From Salinicoccus carnicancri Crm (lineage in GTDB: Bacteria > Bacillota > Bacilli > Staphylococcales > Salinicoccaceae): DNA of 64,000 nt. Location: contig NZ_ANAM01000006.1 in assembly GCF_000330705.1 (NCBI RefSeq), positions 372,001-436,000 of the forward strand. The letters run 5' to 3'. The translations under genes were made by a program, and so were the position numbers. Numbering within the stretch: position 1 is the first letter of the stretch; each line of letters opens with the position of its first letter. Shown here piece after piece: positions 38,736 through 49,942 of this stretch. Below the pieces are notes generated by a model. The model worked only from the letters and a program-made list of their open reading frames with translations. It was not told the DNA's origin and searched no databases.

Positions 38736-40103
38736 CTATACACCCACATACTGGAAATAGTTGTTGTAGATTGCCTGCAATGCTTTTTCTTCATCTTCTA
38801 TGGCTATTGCGAACATCATGCTGATTTCCGAAGCCCCCTGGTTGATCATGCTGATGTTAACATTGTTGTCGCTCAGGGCGCTTGTCGTTTTCGTGGCGAT
38901 GCCGATGTGTTCTTTCATACCTTCACCGACAATCACAAGGAGGACCAGATCCTCTTCGACATACAAATCTTCCGGTTCAAGGTGCTCCTCGATGTCCTGC
39001 AGTATATCTTCGAGTTTCGTGTTGCCCTCGAACTGGTTACTCCTGATGATGACTGAAAGGTTGTCTATGCCTGAAGGGATATGTTCAATGTTGATTTCAT
39101 GATCTTCCAGAATCTGCAGAAGCCGTCGTGTAAAGCCTATCTGCCTGTTCATCAGATATTTCCTGAGTGTAATCGAGGTGAATCCCTCATCGCAGCTGAT
39201 GCCGATGACGGGCATTTCAGGTATGAATTCACGTTCGGCCACAATTTTGGTGCCTTCCACTTCCGGATCGTTCGTATTCCTTATCATGATCGGTGTTTTA
39301 TTCTTGTACAGCGGTTCGATGGCTTCGTCATGGAAGACGCTGAATCCTGCGTATGACAGCTCACGCATTTCACGGTACGTAATCTCCTTGATGGCATGCG
39401 GACTCTCAATCATGCCCGGATGGGCGGAAAAGATGAAGCTTACATCAGTGAAGTTCTCATAGAGCTCCGCATTCACACCGCGTGCGACGATTGCTCCGGT
39501 GATGTCGGAGCCGCCGCGCGGAAATGTAACCACCCGCCCGGTTTCGGATACGCCGAAGAACCCGGGAATGACAAGGACGTGTTCGGAAAAGTCCAATTTT
39601 TGGAGGGCATCATATGATTCAGGGAGGAGCTGTGCGTTGGAGGGCTCATCCGTCACTTTGATGCCTGCCGCGCCGGGCGGCATGTATTTCGCAGGAACGC
39701 CTGATTTGTTCAGGAATTCGCCCAAGAGCTGTGCGTTGAAGTCCTCTCCGCAGGATTTAAGCGCATCGAGCAGCCGCTCCCTGTCTTGGATGGTCTCGAG
39801 ATATTCATTCAAGGTCGCCTCGAAACCTGTCAGCAGTTCTCTGGATAGGTCCAGTTCATTGATGATCGATTCGAACCGCTGCAGAATCTGTTCCATAGCA
39901 TCATCTGTCCTCAGACCGGTCACTTTGTTGCCGTGGAGGGCAATAAGCAGGTCCGTCACTTTTATATCATCATCAAACCTTTTGCCCGGGGCAGATACGA
40001 CGACAATCCTTCTCGCCGGGTCACTTTCTATAATATTTGCAACTTTTCTCAACTGTTTGGCTTCTGAGAGGGAACTGCCTCCAAATTTGACTACTTTCAT
40101 CAT
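38736..40103 (-). CDS. Aspartate kinase (class with two ACT domains)
   Basis: Phosphorylates aspartate, the first step toward threonine, methionine and lysine. The 455-residue protein starts VVKFGGSSL, has FPRGGSDITGAIVA and ENFTDVSF-type active-site blocks, and carries two ACT domains in the last 155 residues (LRKYLMNRQIGF; LVLLVIVGEGM). This size and layout match monofunctional YclM/ThrD-type enzymes regulated by threonine or lysine. The adjacent hom-thrC-thrB genes suggest threonine. ATG 40103 and ATG 40100 are both possible after GGGGTG. It is divergent from hom across 152 bp. Confidence 0.94.
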   Translation of the reverse strand: MMKVVKFGGSSLSEAKQLRKVANIIESDPARRIVVVSAPGKRFDDDIKVTDLLIALHGNKVTGLRTDDAMEQILQRFESIINELDLSRELLTGFEATLNEYLETIQDRERLLDALKSCGEDFNAQLLGEFLNKSGVPAKYMPPGAAGIKVTDEPSNAQLLPESYDALQKLDFSEHVLVIPGFFGVSETGRVVTFPRGGSDITGAIVARGVNAELYENFTDVSFIFSAHPGMIESPHAIKEITYREMRELSYAGFSVFHDEAIEPLYKNKTPIMIRNTNDPEVEGTKIVAEREFIPEMPVIGISCDEGFTSITLRKYLMNRQIGFTRRLLQILEDHEINIEHIPSGIDNLSVIIRSNQFEGNTKLEDILQDIEEHLEPEDLYVEEDLVLLVIVGEGMKEHIGIATKTTSALSDNNVNISMINQGASEISMMFAIAIEDEEKALQAIYNNYFQYVGV

Positions 40104-40182
40104 CGTTACACCCCGCTTGGAATTTTAAAATCAATAATACAACAAAAATTATGAATTGTGTAGACATTATTCTAAATACTTC

Positions 40183-40211
40183 TTGAATTTTTCAACTTTT
40201 CACTCTAATAT
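40183..40211 (+). promoter_or_regulatory. Candidate sigma-A promoter of hom-thrC-thrB
   Basis: TTGAAT (40183-40188) and TAATAT (40206-40211), each 4 of 6, with a 17-bp spacer in the divergent intergenic region. No leader peptide or riboswitch is seen before ATG 40256. Confidence 0.5.
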
Positions 40212-40255
40212 GTTATCTTATACGGGATTCCAGAAACAGGAGGTATAGTGACAAT

Positions 40256-41482
40256 ATGAAAATAGCGCTACTTGGTTTGGGTACAGTCGGCACGGGTGTC
40301 GTCGATGTACTTGGAAGCAACAGAGAGAAGATCGCCGGACTGACTGGTGAATCACTCACCATCAGCCATGTCCTTGTCAACGATATCAATAAAAAGAGGA
40401 GCAGCGGACTGGACGGGGCGGTCATTACAGATGATATTGGAAAAATCATGGAGGATGACACTATAGATATTGTCATTGAAGTAATGGGCGGCATTGAACG
40501 CACCAAAAATATTCTGAAAGCGTTTCTTGAAAAAGGTGTGCATGTAATCAGTGCAAACAAGGATATGCTTGCTCAACATATAGATGAATTGGTTGAAACG
40601 GCCAATGAAAATAATGCACAATTGCTGTACGAGGCAAGTGTGGCCGGGGGCATCCCGGTTATCCACGGCATCGAGCACAGCCTGAACAGCAACCAGATCA
40701 CAAAAGTGATGGGCATTCTGAATGGCACGACGAACTATATCCTGTCAAAGATGACAATCGACGGCTGGAGTTACGACCAGGCGCTGGATGATGCCAAGGA
40801 GAAGGGATACGCAGAGGCGGACCCGACAAACGATGTCGAAGGCATCGATGCCCAGCGGAAGATTGTCCTTCTCTCCCGCCTTGCCTATGGACGCACTGTC
40901 GATATCGGCACGGTACCGGTATCAGGCATCAGCGGTGTGGACATTGCCGACATCGAGTACGCTGCCCGGGAGAATCTGACCCTGAAATTGCTGGGCAAGA
41001 GTGAATTCAGGGATGGTGCGCTGTCAATCAGTGTCGAACCCGTACTGTTGCCGTCGGACCACCAGCTGGCCGGTGTGAACTATGAGAAGAATGCCGTGTT
41101 CGTAAACGGCAATGCGGTCGGTGAAGCGATGTTCTACGGTCCCGGCGCCGGCAGTCTGGAGACAGCATCCGCCGTTGTCTCGGACCTGATCAATGTGGTG
41201 CGGTCAAGGAGCGGCCGTCATAAGAATTTTGCACCGGACATGCCTGCTGCAATGGAAAACGGCATCGGCATGAATGAATACTACATCAGGATGAAAGGCA
41301 GCGGTGCCGATGACAATCTGACAGCTGCATTGGATGAGATGTCGCTCCGGTTTTCGCGCATCGATACAGAGTCGGATTTTGTCATCCGGACTGAACCGAT
41401 AGAGTCTTCCCGGATTGATGAATTGGAACAGAATGATGCTGTAGACATTGCAGCAGTATATCAAATAGATGGAGTTGAATAG
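40256..41482 (+). CDS. hom: Homoserine dehydrogenase
   Basis: Reduces aspartate semialdehyde to homoserine. The Rossmann motif is [11 protein letters not shown] (about 5-15). The catalytic region has [22 protein letters not shown] and [15 protein letters not shown]. At 408 residues it is shorter than the usual 425-435. The C-terminal segment (about 340-408, starting NEYYIRMKG) is a compressed or diverged ACT domain, so feedback control may be altered. ATG 40256 follows AGGAGG at good distance. thrC begins one base after its stop. Confidence 0.95.
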   Translation: MKIALLGLGTVGTGVVDVLGSNREKIAGLTGESLTISHVLVNDINKKRSSGLDGAVITDDIGKIMEDDTIDIVIEVMGGIERTKNILKAFLEKGVHVISANKDMLAQHIDELVETANENNAQLLYEASVAGGIPVIHGIEHSLNSNQITKVMGILNGTTNYILSKMTIDGWSYDQALDDAKEKGYAEADPTNDVEGIDAQRKIVLLSRLAYGRTVDIGTVPVSGISGVDIADIEYAARENLTLKLLGKSEFRDGALSISVEPVLLPSDHQLAGVNYEKNAVFVNGNAVGEAMFYGPGAGSLETASAVVSDLINVVRSRSGRHKNFAPDMPAAMENGIGMNEYYIRMKGSGADDNLTAALDEMSLRFSRIDTESDFVIRTEPIESSRIDELEQNDAVDIAAVYQIDGVE

Positions 41483-41483
41483 A

Positions 41484-42566
41484 ATGGTGAACTGGCAGGG
41501 ACTTATAAAAGAATATGCAGAATACCTTCCAGTGGGGGAAGGGACACCGCGTCTTACCCTGCATGAAGGGGATACACCGCTCATCCGCCTGGACACGCTG
41601 AGTGAAAAGTACGGTTCCGAGCTCTATGCGAAATATGAAGGAGCGAACCCGACAGGTTCGTTCAAGGATCGCGGTATGGTCATGGCAGTGGCAAAAGCGA
41701 AGGAAGAGGGGGCGCACACAGTAATCTGTGCCTCTACCGGCAATACGTCTGCTTCTGCTGCGGCTTACGCATCAAGGGCAGGTCTGAACACGATCGTCGT
41801 CATTCCGGAGGGGAAGATTGCACTCGGAAAACTTGCCCAGGCGATGATGTACGGTGCCAAGATCGTCTCCATTGAAGGCAACTTCGACGAAGCGCTTAAA
41901 ATCGTACGTAAAATTGCGGAAGAGAAGAAGGGGATTGCCCTTGTCAACTCGGTGAATCCATACAGACTGGAAGGTCAGAAGTCCGCAGCATTTGAGATTG
42001 TCGATGCACTCGGCAAAGCGCCAGACTATCTGACGATACCTGTCGGCAATGCAGGGAATATCTCGGCATACTGGAAAGGGTTCAGGGAATATAACGAAAA
42101 GAAAGGTTCAAAGCTTCCGAAAATATACGGTTTTGAAGCAGAGGGGGCGGCGGCCATCGTCAACGACAAAGTGATTGAGCAGCCGGAGACGGTAGCGACT
42201 GCCATCCGTATCGGGAACCCTGCAAGCTGGAATCTCGCCGCAGCTGCGCGGGATGAATCCGGCGGGATGATTGAAGCGGTTTCGGATGATGAAATACTTG
42301 ATGCATATGAACACCTTGCAGCGACAGAGGGTGTGTTCGCAGAACCGGGTTCGAACGCAGGTGTTGCCGGAATGATCCGGTCACTTGAAAACGGAAAAAT
42401 CGAAAAAGGATCGACCGTAGTCACAGTGCTTACCGGAAATGGGCTGAAGGATCCCCAAACCGCCATAGACCGGATTACACAAAAGCCGAAAGTGCTTCCG
42501 AATGACGAGGGTCAGATCATAGACTATATAGAAAGCATCACCGAAAATGGCAACACACCAGTTTAA
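41484..42566 (+). CDS. thrC: Threonine synthase
   Basis: PLP enzyme converting O-phosphohomoserine to threonine. The PLP lysine is in GSFKDRGM (about residue 61). [14 protein letters not shown] and the phosphate-binding [12 protein letters not shown] follow. The 360-residue length fits the short Bacillales type. I chose ATG 41484, one base after the hom stop, giving [11 protein letters not shown]; the in-frame ATG 41469 inside hom would add five residues. Its 3' end overlaps thrB by 20 bp. Confidence 0.96.
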   Translation: MVNWQGLIKEYAEYLPVGEGTPRLTLHEGDTPLIRLDTLSEKYGSELYAKYEGANPTGSFKDRGMVMAVAKAKEEGAHTVICASTGNTSASAAAYASRAGLNTIVVIPEGKIALGKLAQAMMYGAKIVSIEGNFDEALKIVRKIAEEKKGIALVNSVNPYRLEGQKSAAFEIVDALGKAPDYLTIPVGNAGNISAYWKGFREYNEKKGSKLPKIYGFEAEGAAAIVNDKVIEQPETVATAIRIGNPASWNLAAAARDESGGMIEAVSDDEILDAYEHLAATEGVFAEPGSNAGVAGMIRSLENGKIEKGSTVVTVLTGNGLKDPQTAIDRITQKPKVLPNDEGQIIDYIESITENGNTPV

Positions 42567-43419
42567 AGTGCCGGCTACGAGCGCAAACCTTGGTCCCGGG
42601 TTCGACTCCGTCGGCCTTGCGCTTGAAAAGTTCCTGTATATCGAAGCATCAGAGAGCGAACGGTGGGAAGTCAGGTTCCGCAACGATTTCCTGAAAGTGC
42701 TGCCGGATGATGAAACCAACCTCGTAATAGAGACCGCCGTAGATACCGCGCGGAAATACGGCTTGGAAATGCCGCCCCTCAGAATTTCCATGGGAAGCGA
42801 AATCCCCCTGACACACGGTATGGGGAGTTCTGCCTCAGCAATCGTTGCAGGCATCGAGCTTGCGAACTACTTCTGCGGATTGAATCTGAGTGAATTCGAA
42901 AAAGTTTTGAGAGGCAGTGAGATAGAAGGCCATCCGGATAATGTGGGGCCATCCGTTACAGGAGGTCTTTTTGTCGGCTATTATAAAGATGATGAACTCT
43001 TCTATAACACACTCGACCTCGACGGACTTGAAATCATCATGAGTGTCCCCGATTATGAAATCGATACTAAGGCCGCCCGCGGCGTTCTGCCTGAAATGTA
43101 TCCCAGGCAGGATGCCGTGGACCAGAATGCCATCAGCAATGCACTGCTGATGGCGATGTTCGCAAAAGACTTTAGCTCTATGGGCCGTCTCATGATGAAG
43201 GACAGGCTGCATGAACCATATCGCAGGGAGTTGATCAGGGAATATCAACCGATCAGGCAGGCAGCACTCGGGGCGGGCGCATACGCGACGGTCATCAGCG
43301 GAGCAGGGCCGACACTTATGACAGTATGCGACCGGACGGATTCTGAAAGGGTGCTCGAGGCTCTAAGGAGTGTTCCGGACTGCATACATGAGTGCATCCG
43401 GCTCTATAAGAAGATATAG
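42547..43419 (+). CDS. thrB: Homoserine kinase
   Basis: GHMP-family kinase giving O-phosphohomoserine for ThrC. Typical blocks are [19 protein letters not shown] near the N-terminus, the ATP loop [16 protein letters not shown] and [14 protein letters not shown]. The C-terminal [14 protein letters not shown] is also present. ATG 42547 lies 20 bp before the thrC stop, so translation is probably coupled; its own binding site is weak. It closes the hom-thrC-thrB operon. Confidence 0.96.
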   Translation: MATHQFKVPATSANLGPGFDSVGLALEKFLYIEASESERWEVRFRNDFLKVLPDDETNLVIETAVDTARKYGLEMPPLRISMGSEIPLTHGMGSSASAIVAGIELANYFCGLNLSEFEKVLRGSEIEGHPDNVGPSVTGGLFVGYYKDDELFYNTLDLDGLEIIMSVPDYEIDTKAARGVLPEMYPRQDAVDQNAISNALLMAMFAKDFSSMGRLMMKDRLHEPYRRELIREYQPIRQAALGAGAYATVISGAGPTLMTVCDRTDSERVLEALRSVPDCIHECIRLYKKI

Positions 43420-43459
43420 AGAAACCCGCGCAGGACAATTGTCCTGCGCGGGTTTCTCT
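43418..43459. terminator. 42-bp perfect palindrome, convergent terminator
   Basis: 43418-43436 pairs perfectly with 43441-43459 around AATT. It overlaps the thrB stop and ends two bases before the stop of the convergent oxidoreductase. T runs are short (TTTCTCT), but the stem is very stable. Confidence 0.8.
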
Positions 43460-43460
43460 G

Positions 43461-44459
43461 TTATCCATTGTATTTGGAGACTACTTCTTCGAATATATCA
43501 TACGAGCGCTTCTGGGCGTCTTTGTCATAAATGTAGCTGACCGCCATGATTTCATCGACGTTGAACTGGGTCTGGAACAGTCTCAGCTTCTCCAGTACAG
43601 TATCATGACTGCCGAGCATCGCTACCGGGAACCTGCTCTCCACCGCCTGCTTTTCATAAGGAGACCAGAGTGGTTCCATGTCATCCACCGGCGGCTGGAG
43701 TTTCTTGCGTCCGCCGCGTATGACATTGAGTACAAACTGGGAGAGTGTGGTGCTCAAATACTTTGCCGCCTCGTCCGTATCCGCGCAGATGACATTGAGG
43801 CATGCGATCTTGTAAGGTTCGGACAACTGATCCGACGGTTCGAATTCCGCCTCATAAATCCTGAAAGCATCCTCCATCTGTCCCGGTGCAAAATGCGCGG
43901 CAAAGGCATACGGCAGACCGAGACGTGCCGCAATATGTGCAGAATCCGTGGAGGATCCGAGTATATAGAGCGGGAGATTGGCACCATTCCCGGGGAAGGC
44001 CACAACCTGGGTTTCCCTGTCCGAGAGGAAATCACGGATCTCTTCAACTTCCGAGCCGAAAGTATGGACCCCGTCATGGTTATTCCTTCTGATTGCAGCA
44101 GCGGTCCGCATGTCGGTGCCGGGCGCGCGTCCGAGGCCGATGTCGAGCCTGTCGCCGAATATCGCCTGCATCGTGCCGAACTCCTCGGCGACGATGAGCG
44201 GCGAGTGGTTCGGCAGCATGACGCCGCCGCTGCCCACACGTATGTTTTCTGTGTGGTGGAGTATATGATGGATCAGCTGCCTTGTGGCTGATGATGCGAT
44301 GGATGTTGTATTATGGTGCTCCGCCACCCAGTATCTTGTGTATCCGGAGCCGTCGACGTGCTTTGCGAGGTCGACCATATCAGCGATTGCGTCACTGACC
44401 CCGTGGCCTTCGCGGACGGGTACAAGATTGAGCAGGGATGCGGATAATTTTTTTGGCAT
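43461..44459 (-). CDS. LLM-class flavin-dependent oxidoreductase
   Basis: A 332-residue luciferase-like monooxygenase of the short YhbW/YtmO-type group that uses FMNH2 or F420-like cofactors. Recognisable blocks are RYWVAEHHNTTSIASSA, RVGSGGVMLPNHSPL, ERLDIGLGRAPG-like DRLDIGLGRAPGTD and LGSSTDSAHIAARLGLPYAFA. The substrate is unknown. ATG 44459 (MPKKLSASLLNLVPV) follows GGAGG; the upstream in-frame ATG 44498 precedes that site. It is convergent with thrB and divergent from iscS. Confidence 0.9.
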   Translation of the reverse strand: MPKKLSASLLNLVPVREGHGVSDAIADMVDLAKHVDGSGYTRYWVAEHHNTTSIASSATRQLIHHILHHTENIRVGSGGVMLPNHSPLIVAEEFGTMQAIFGDRLDIGLGRAPGTDMRTAAAIRRNNHDGVHTFGSEVEEIRDFLSDRETQVVAFPGNGANLPLYILGSSTDSAHIAARLGLPYAFAAHFAPGQMEDAFRIYEAEFEPSDQLSEPYKIACLNVICADTDEAAKYLSTTLSQFVLNVIRGGRKKLQPPVDDMEPLWSPYEKQAVESRFPVAMLGSHDTVLEKLRLFQTQFNVDEIMAVSYIYDKDAQKRSYDIFEEVVSKYNG

Positions 44460-44570
44460 GACTTTTATTCCTCCTTCATAGAAATAATTATCAGCCAAAG
44501 GATTTATTTTGTCTAATAAACGGTTTGTAAAGTATTAAAAATGACTGTTCCATGTTAAAATTGTTTAGTG

Positions 44571-44576
44571 TATAAT
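44571..44576 (+). promoter_or_regulatory. -10 element upstream of iscS
   Basis: A perfect TATAAT at 44571-44576, 28 bp before the first start codon; no convincing -35 is seen 16-18 bp upstream. Confidence 0.45.
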
Positions 44577-44603
44577 TAAATCTATTTGAAAAGCGGAGGG
44601 TGA

Positions 44604-45731
44604 ATGGAAGTGGGAGTATATGCAGATTTTGCGGCAACGACACCGATGGATAAAGGAATCATGGAACAGATGCTTGAGGAATCAATGGAATTCGGCAATC
44701 CGTCAAGCATTCATAAAGTGGGCAAGCGTGCAAAAGCGAAACTTGAGCACTCCCGCAGGGAAACAGCAGGCCTGTTGAATGCGCATCCTTCCGAAATCAC
44801 ATTCACCAGCGGTGCCACCGAAGCGAACAACCTCGCCATCAGGGGCATCGTGTCGCGTTTTGATCATCCACATATCATAACAACTGAAATAGAGCACGCT
44901 TCTGTACTGAACACTTATGAAGCCCTTGAAGAGGCGGCTGATGTGACGTATATTCCGGCAACAGACAAAGGCACAGTCGACACCGCCGCTCTCAAAGCGG
45001 CGCTGAGAGAAGATACCGTACTTGTGTCGATCATGCTTGTAAACAACGAAACCGGTGTGATGCAGCCAATATATGAAATCGGTGAGATTCTGGCAGAACA
45101 TGGTGCGAAGCTGCATGTTGATGCCGTTCAGGCGTTCGGACACATGGGTGTTGATGTAAAAGAGCTCGGTGTTGATCTTCTGACCCTCAGCGGCCATAAG
45201 ATATACGGCCCTAAAGGGATCGGTGTGCTGTACAGGGAAAAAGATGTGATCCTCGCTCCGATGATCACCGGCGGCTCGCATGAAAAAGGCAGGCGGAGCG
45301 GCACTGAGAACAGCCTGTTCATAGGTGCAATGGCGGAAGCGATGAAAAAGGCGGATGCTGAAAGGACGGTGCGCAGCATCAAAGAGATGCAGCTGAAAGA
45401 GAAATTCCTGAACAACATGACGCATGCAGAAATCCCATTCGAAGTGAACGGTGATGTCAATCAGGCATCAAGCCATATCATCAATATTCATTTCCCGTGG
45501 GCGGATTCAGAATTCCTGCTTACTGCACTCGACATGGCGGATATCTATGTTTCCGGCGGTTCGGCATGCAGTGCGGGCACCGTGGAACCGTCGCATGTGC
45601 TTGAATCGATGTTCGGCGAAGATGCACGCGTCAAAAGGTCTGTGCGCTTCAGCTTTTCCCATCTGATGGAGGAAAAGGAAATAGACATTGTAACAGAATC
45701 TCTCAAGGATATATATGAAAGGCTTTCATAG
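44604..45731 (+). CDS. iscS: Cysteine desulfurase (IscS/NifS-like)
   Basis: PLP enzyme that moves sulfur from cysteine to acceptor proteins. PLP-binding Lys is in LSGHKIYGPKG (about 200), and the persulfide Cys in GGSACSAGTVEPSH (about 320). ATEANNLAI and HVDAVQAFG are further family blocks. In Firmicutes the copy beside mnmA supplies sulfur for tRNA 2-thiouridine. The start is ATG 44604 or GTG 44610; the GGAGGG site is 4 or 10 bp away respectively. mnmA follows after 18 bp. Confidence 0.94.
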   Translation: MEVGVYADFAATTPMDKGIMEQMLEESMEFGNPSSIHKVGKRAKAKLEHSRRETAGLLNAHPSEITFTSGATEANNLAIRGIVSRFDHPHIITTEIEHASVLNTYEALEEAADVTYIPATDKGTVDTAALKAALREDTVLVSIMLVNNETGVMQPIYEIGEILAEHGAKLHVDAVQAFGHMGVDVKELGVDLLTLSGHKIYGPKGIGVLYREKDVILAPMITGGSHEKGRRSGTENSLFIGAMAEAMKKADAERTVRSIKEMQLKEKFLNNMTHAEIPFEVNGDVNQASSHIINIHFPWADSEFLLTALDMADIYVSGGSACSAGTVEPSHVLESMFGEDARVKRSVRFSFSHLMEEKEIDIVTESLKDIYERLS

Positions 45732-46864
<1,133 letters not shown>

Positions 46865-46865
<1 letters not shown>

Positions 46866-47512
46866 TGGCACTTGACTACGAAACCCTGATAACTGAAGGC
46901 AGAACAGAAGAGGCTATTGAGGCGATCTTTGCGGCGATTGAAAAAGAGCCGGAAGAGGAAGCCCACTACATCAACGGTGGCAACATGCTGCACCGTGCGG
47001 GCAAGGACGAGGAGGCGGAACGCTTTTTCCAGAAGGCGATTTCTCTCAATTCAGGCAGCACCAGCGCTTTTTATTCACTGGCGAACCTGTACTACGATCA
47101 CGGCCGTTACGAAGAGGCTGTAAGGCTGTACCTGCTTGCATATTCCAGGAACGACAGGGATGCGGATCTGAACTTCATGCTCGCAATGTCGCATGTGCAT
47201 CTTGGAGCAGCGGAAAAGGCGCTCCAGTTTTTTGAAACGGCACATGATGTGAAACCTGGTGATACTGATATCAGTTTCCAGTACGGGCTGCTCTGCTGCC
47301 GGCTGGGGCTGTATGACCCGGCTGAAAAGCTGCTCGGTAAAGTGACGGACAGAGAACAGCATGCCGATGCGGAATACAACATGGGGCTGTTGAAGCTCAT
47401 GAAGTATGATGACAAAGATGCGGCCATCACCCATTTCGAGAGGGCCAAAGATATACAGGAAGACCATCATCTGGCGCACAACGCCATTAAAAATCTGAAA
47501 GATACCGAGTAA
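46865..47512 (+). CDS. Tetratricopeptide repeat protein
   Basis: A 215-residue soluble protein made of about five TPR units, seen as alternating Ala/Gly/Tyr positions (for example AFYSLANLYYDHGRYEEAVRLY and AEYNMGLLKL). It has no signal peptide and is likely a protein-interaction scaffold. The same gene occurs between mnmA and recD2 in staphylococci and Bacillus (YrrB). ATG 46865 overlaps the mnmA stop by one base. Its partner is unknown. Confidence 0.9.
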
Positions 47513-47536
47513 AGTCTCCAAGGAAAGTGATCCCGG

Positions 47537-49903
47537 ATGGAACAGTCGACAATCTATGATGATATATATATCACGGGGGAAGTGGAACGCGTCATATTCA
47601 TGAGTGAACAGACGCGTTTTGCTGTCCTCAAAGTGAATATAACCGAGACCAACACCCACTTCAATGACGAAGCCATTGTGACGGGTTATTTTCATGCCGT
47701 CTCAGAAGGTGACTCCTACCGGTTTTCCGGAAAGGTCACCAATCACACAAGGTACGGAGAGCAGTTCAGCGCAGATTCTTTCAAAAAGGAACTGCCGAAT
47801 ACTGTCCGGGGAGTCATCCAGTACCTCTCCGGTGATACATTCCCCGGAATCGGTGAAAAGACTGCCAAAAAGATTGTGGAATCACTCGGGGTGAATGCGC
47901 TTGAGAAGATATCGGATGACGCTTCTGTTCTTGAGGATGTGGGTGGACTGCAGAAAAGCAAGATGGAGATGATCCATCGAACAATCCTGGAAAACCGGCA
48001 GACCGAGCAGTCGGTGATCAGACTGACGGAACTCGGTTTCGGCCCCAGGATGAGCGCCAAAATTCTCAAGACATACCAGGATGAGACGATGGATATCATC
48101 GAAAAAGAGCCATACAGGCTTGTGATGGATATTGAAGGGATCGGTTTCGCCACTGCCGACAAGATTGCGATATCCGCAGGAATCGCCATGAACGATCCGG
48201 GGCGTCTGAAGGCCGGCATAATGTACGTGATGGAAACGACGATCATGGGTGATGGACATACATATATCGATATGGATGAATTGATCGTGCTTGCGGATGA
48301 GCTTCTCAGCAGGAACGGAAGCCGCAATTTCACCGATGACGAAATAAGGCAGGCGGTTGCAACGCTTTTGGACCGTGACCAGCTTGTTGAATATTCCGGC
48401 CGCATCTACATCCCCTCACTGTTCTACTCGGAATATAAATCCTCCGAACAGATCTACCGTCTGATCAACGACAGGACGGACATCTCGATCAGCGGGGAGA
48501 AGGCGGGGGATATGGTCACTGAAATCGGTGAACATTTCGGAATCGACTACAACACCAGGCAGAAAGAAGCGATCATCTCTGCTTTGACCAGAAAGATTTC
48601 GATCATCACCGGAGGACCGGGGACGGGCAAGACGACGATCGTCAAAGGGATCATCAATGCCTATCACCGGCTGCATAAGCTCAAGGATTATGAGGAGTAC
48701 GAAAAGGATGAGTATCCGATACGGCTGATAGCCCCGACGGGCCGTGCTTCAAAAAGGCTGAGTGAAACTGCAGGCATCGGGGCATCAACCATCCACCGTC
48801 TCATCGGCTGGGGAATGGACACGGGCAAGGATGAGATCATCGATGCGGAAATTGATGCGGAACTGATCATAATAGATGAAATGTCCATGGTTGATACATG
48901 GCTGTTCTACCAGTTCATGAGAAATGTCAAACCGTATACGCTCCTCGTCTTCGTCGGCGACCGCGACCAGCTGCCGTCGGTGGGTCCGGGCACAGTATTC
49001 AAAGATCTGATTGCATCAGAGGTTGTTCCTGTAACAGAGCTCGACACCATCTACCGGCAGGGTGAGGGCTCCTCCATCATCCGGCTCGCCCACCAGATAA
49101 AGATGCGTGAACCGATGGACATCACTCAGAAATTCAGTGACCGGCTGTTCATTCCGGCCCGGGTCAATCAGATACCCGACCTCATTGAAAAGGTCGTCGA
49201 CAAGGCAGTCGGCAAGGGATATGACATGCGGGACATCCAGGTCCTCGCCCCCATCTACAGGGGGAACGCCGGCATATCCAAACTAAATCAGATACTCCAG
49301 ACGATACTCAATCCCAAAGAGGATGGTAAGAGTGAAATCGAATTCGGCGATGTCACTTTCCGTGAAGGGGACAAAGTCATCCAACTCGTCAACCGCGGCG
49401 AGGACAACGTATTCAACGGCGACTCCGGCATAATCGAATCCATCTTGTTCAAGGATCAGGATGAGGCCGAGAAAGATACGGTCATGGTGGATTTCGACGG
49501 CATCCACATCGCCTACGAACGGAAAGAACTGACGGAGTTGTCCCATGCCTACTGCACCAGTATCCATAAGGCACAGGGCAGTGAATATCCGATTGTCATT
49601 ATGCCTGTTGTTAAAAGCTACTATCATATGCTGATGAAGAATATCGTATATACAGGGATTACACGTGCCAGGGAATCACTGATCATCTGCGGGGATGCGG
49701 AAGCTTTCTACGATGCACTCAGTCGCGAGGGGATAGAACGCAACACCTCGCTTCTGGAAATGATCCACTCACTGTTCGGAGTCAAAATTGGACAGCAGGA
49801 AAATGGCCTGGCGGAAGATGATGCCGTACTGACTGAGGACAATATGATGAAAATCCCGGCAATGATCAACATGGGGGAAGTATCCCCCTATGATTTCAAT
49901 TGA
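47537..49903 (+). CDS. recD2: RecD2-type DNA helicase
   Basis: 5'-3' superfamily 1B helicase of RecBCD-independent type, used in repair and fork maintenance. The 788-residue protein has an N-terminal OB and helix-hairpin-helix region (FPGIGEKTAKKIV; GIGFATADKIA), Walker A GGPGTGKTT (about 359), Walker B IIIDEMSM, VGDRDQLPSVG and the C-terminal UvrD-like SIHKAQGSEYP and ITRA. The stop codon TGA 49901-49903 lies inside the -35 of the alaS promoter. Confidence 0.96.
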   Translation: MEQSTIYDDIYITGEVERVIFMSEQTRFAVLKVNITETNTHFNDEAIVTGYFHAVSEGDSYRFSGKVTNHTRYGEQFSADSFKKELPNTVRGVIQYLSGDTFPGIGEKTAKKIVESLGVNALEKISDDASVLEDVGGLQKSKMEMIHRTILENRQTEQSVIRLTELGFGPRMSAKILKTYQDETMDIIEKEPYRLVMDIEGIGFATADKIAISAGIAMNDPGRLKAGIMYVMETTIMGDGHTYIDMDELIVLADELLSRNGSRNFTDDEIRQAVATLLDRDQLVEYSGRIYIPSLFYSEYKSSEQIYRLINDRTDISISGEKAGDMVTEIGEHFGIDYNTRQKEAIISALTRKISIITGGPGTGKTTIVKGIINAYHRLHKLKDYEEYEKDEYPIRLIAPTGRASKRLSETAGIGASTIHRLIGWGMDTGKDEIIDAEIDAELIIIDEMSMVDTWLFYQFMRNVKPYTLLVFVGDRDQLPSVGPGTVFKDLIASEVVPVTELDTIYRQGEGSSIIRLAHQIKMREPMDITQKFSDRLFIPARVNQIPDLIEKVVDKAVGKGYDMRDIQVLAPIYRGNAGISKLNQILQTILNPKEDGKSEIEFGDVTFREGDKVIQLVNRGEDNVFNGDSGIIESILFKDQDEAEKDTVMVDFDGIHIAYERKELTELSHAYCTSIHKAQGSEYPIVIMPVVKSYYHMLMKNIVYTGITRARESLIICGDAEAFYDALSREGIERNTSLLEMIHSLFGVKIGQQENGLAEDDAVLTEDNMMKIPAMINMGEVSPYDFN

Positions 49904-49928
49904 CAGGCGGGTTCTGAATATCTATAAT
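49900..49928 (+). promoter_or_regulatory. Full-consensus sigma-A promoter of alaS
   Basis: TTGACA (49900-49905) and TATAAT (49923-49928) match the consensus at all 12 positions with a 17-bp spacer. The -35 includes the recD2 stop codon. Initiation is predicted near 49935, just before the T-box. Confidence 0.88.
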
Positions 49929-49942
49929 CAGAGTCAAGAAAG

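Noticed and set aside
40104-40255. Riboswitch or T-box before hom
   Set aside because: Only a promoter-like pair and a ribosome binding site fit in the divergent region; no T-box sequence or terminator hairpin is present.
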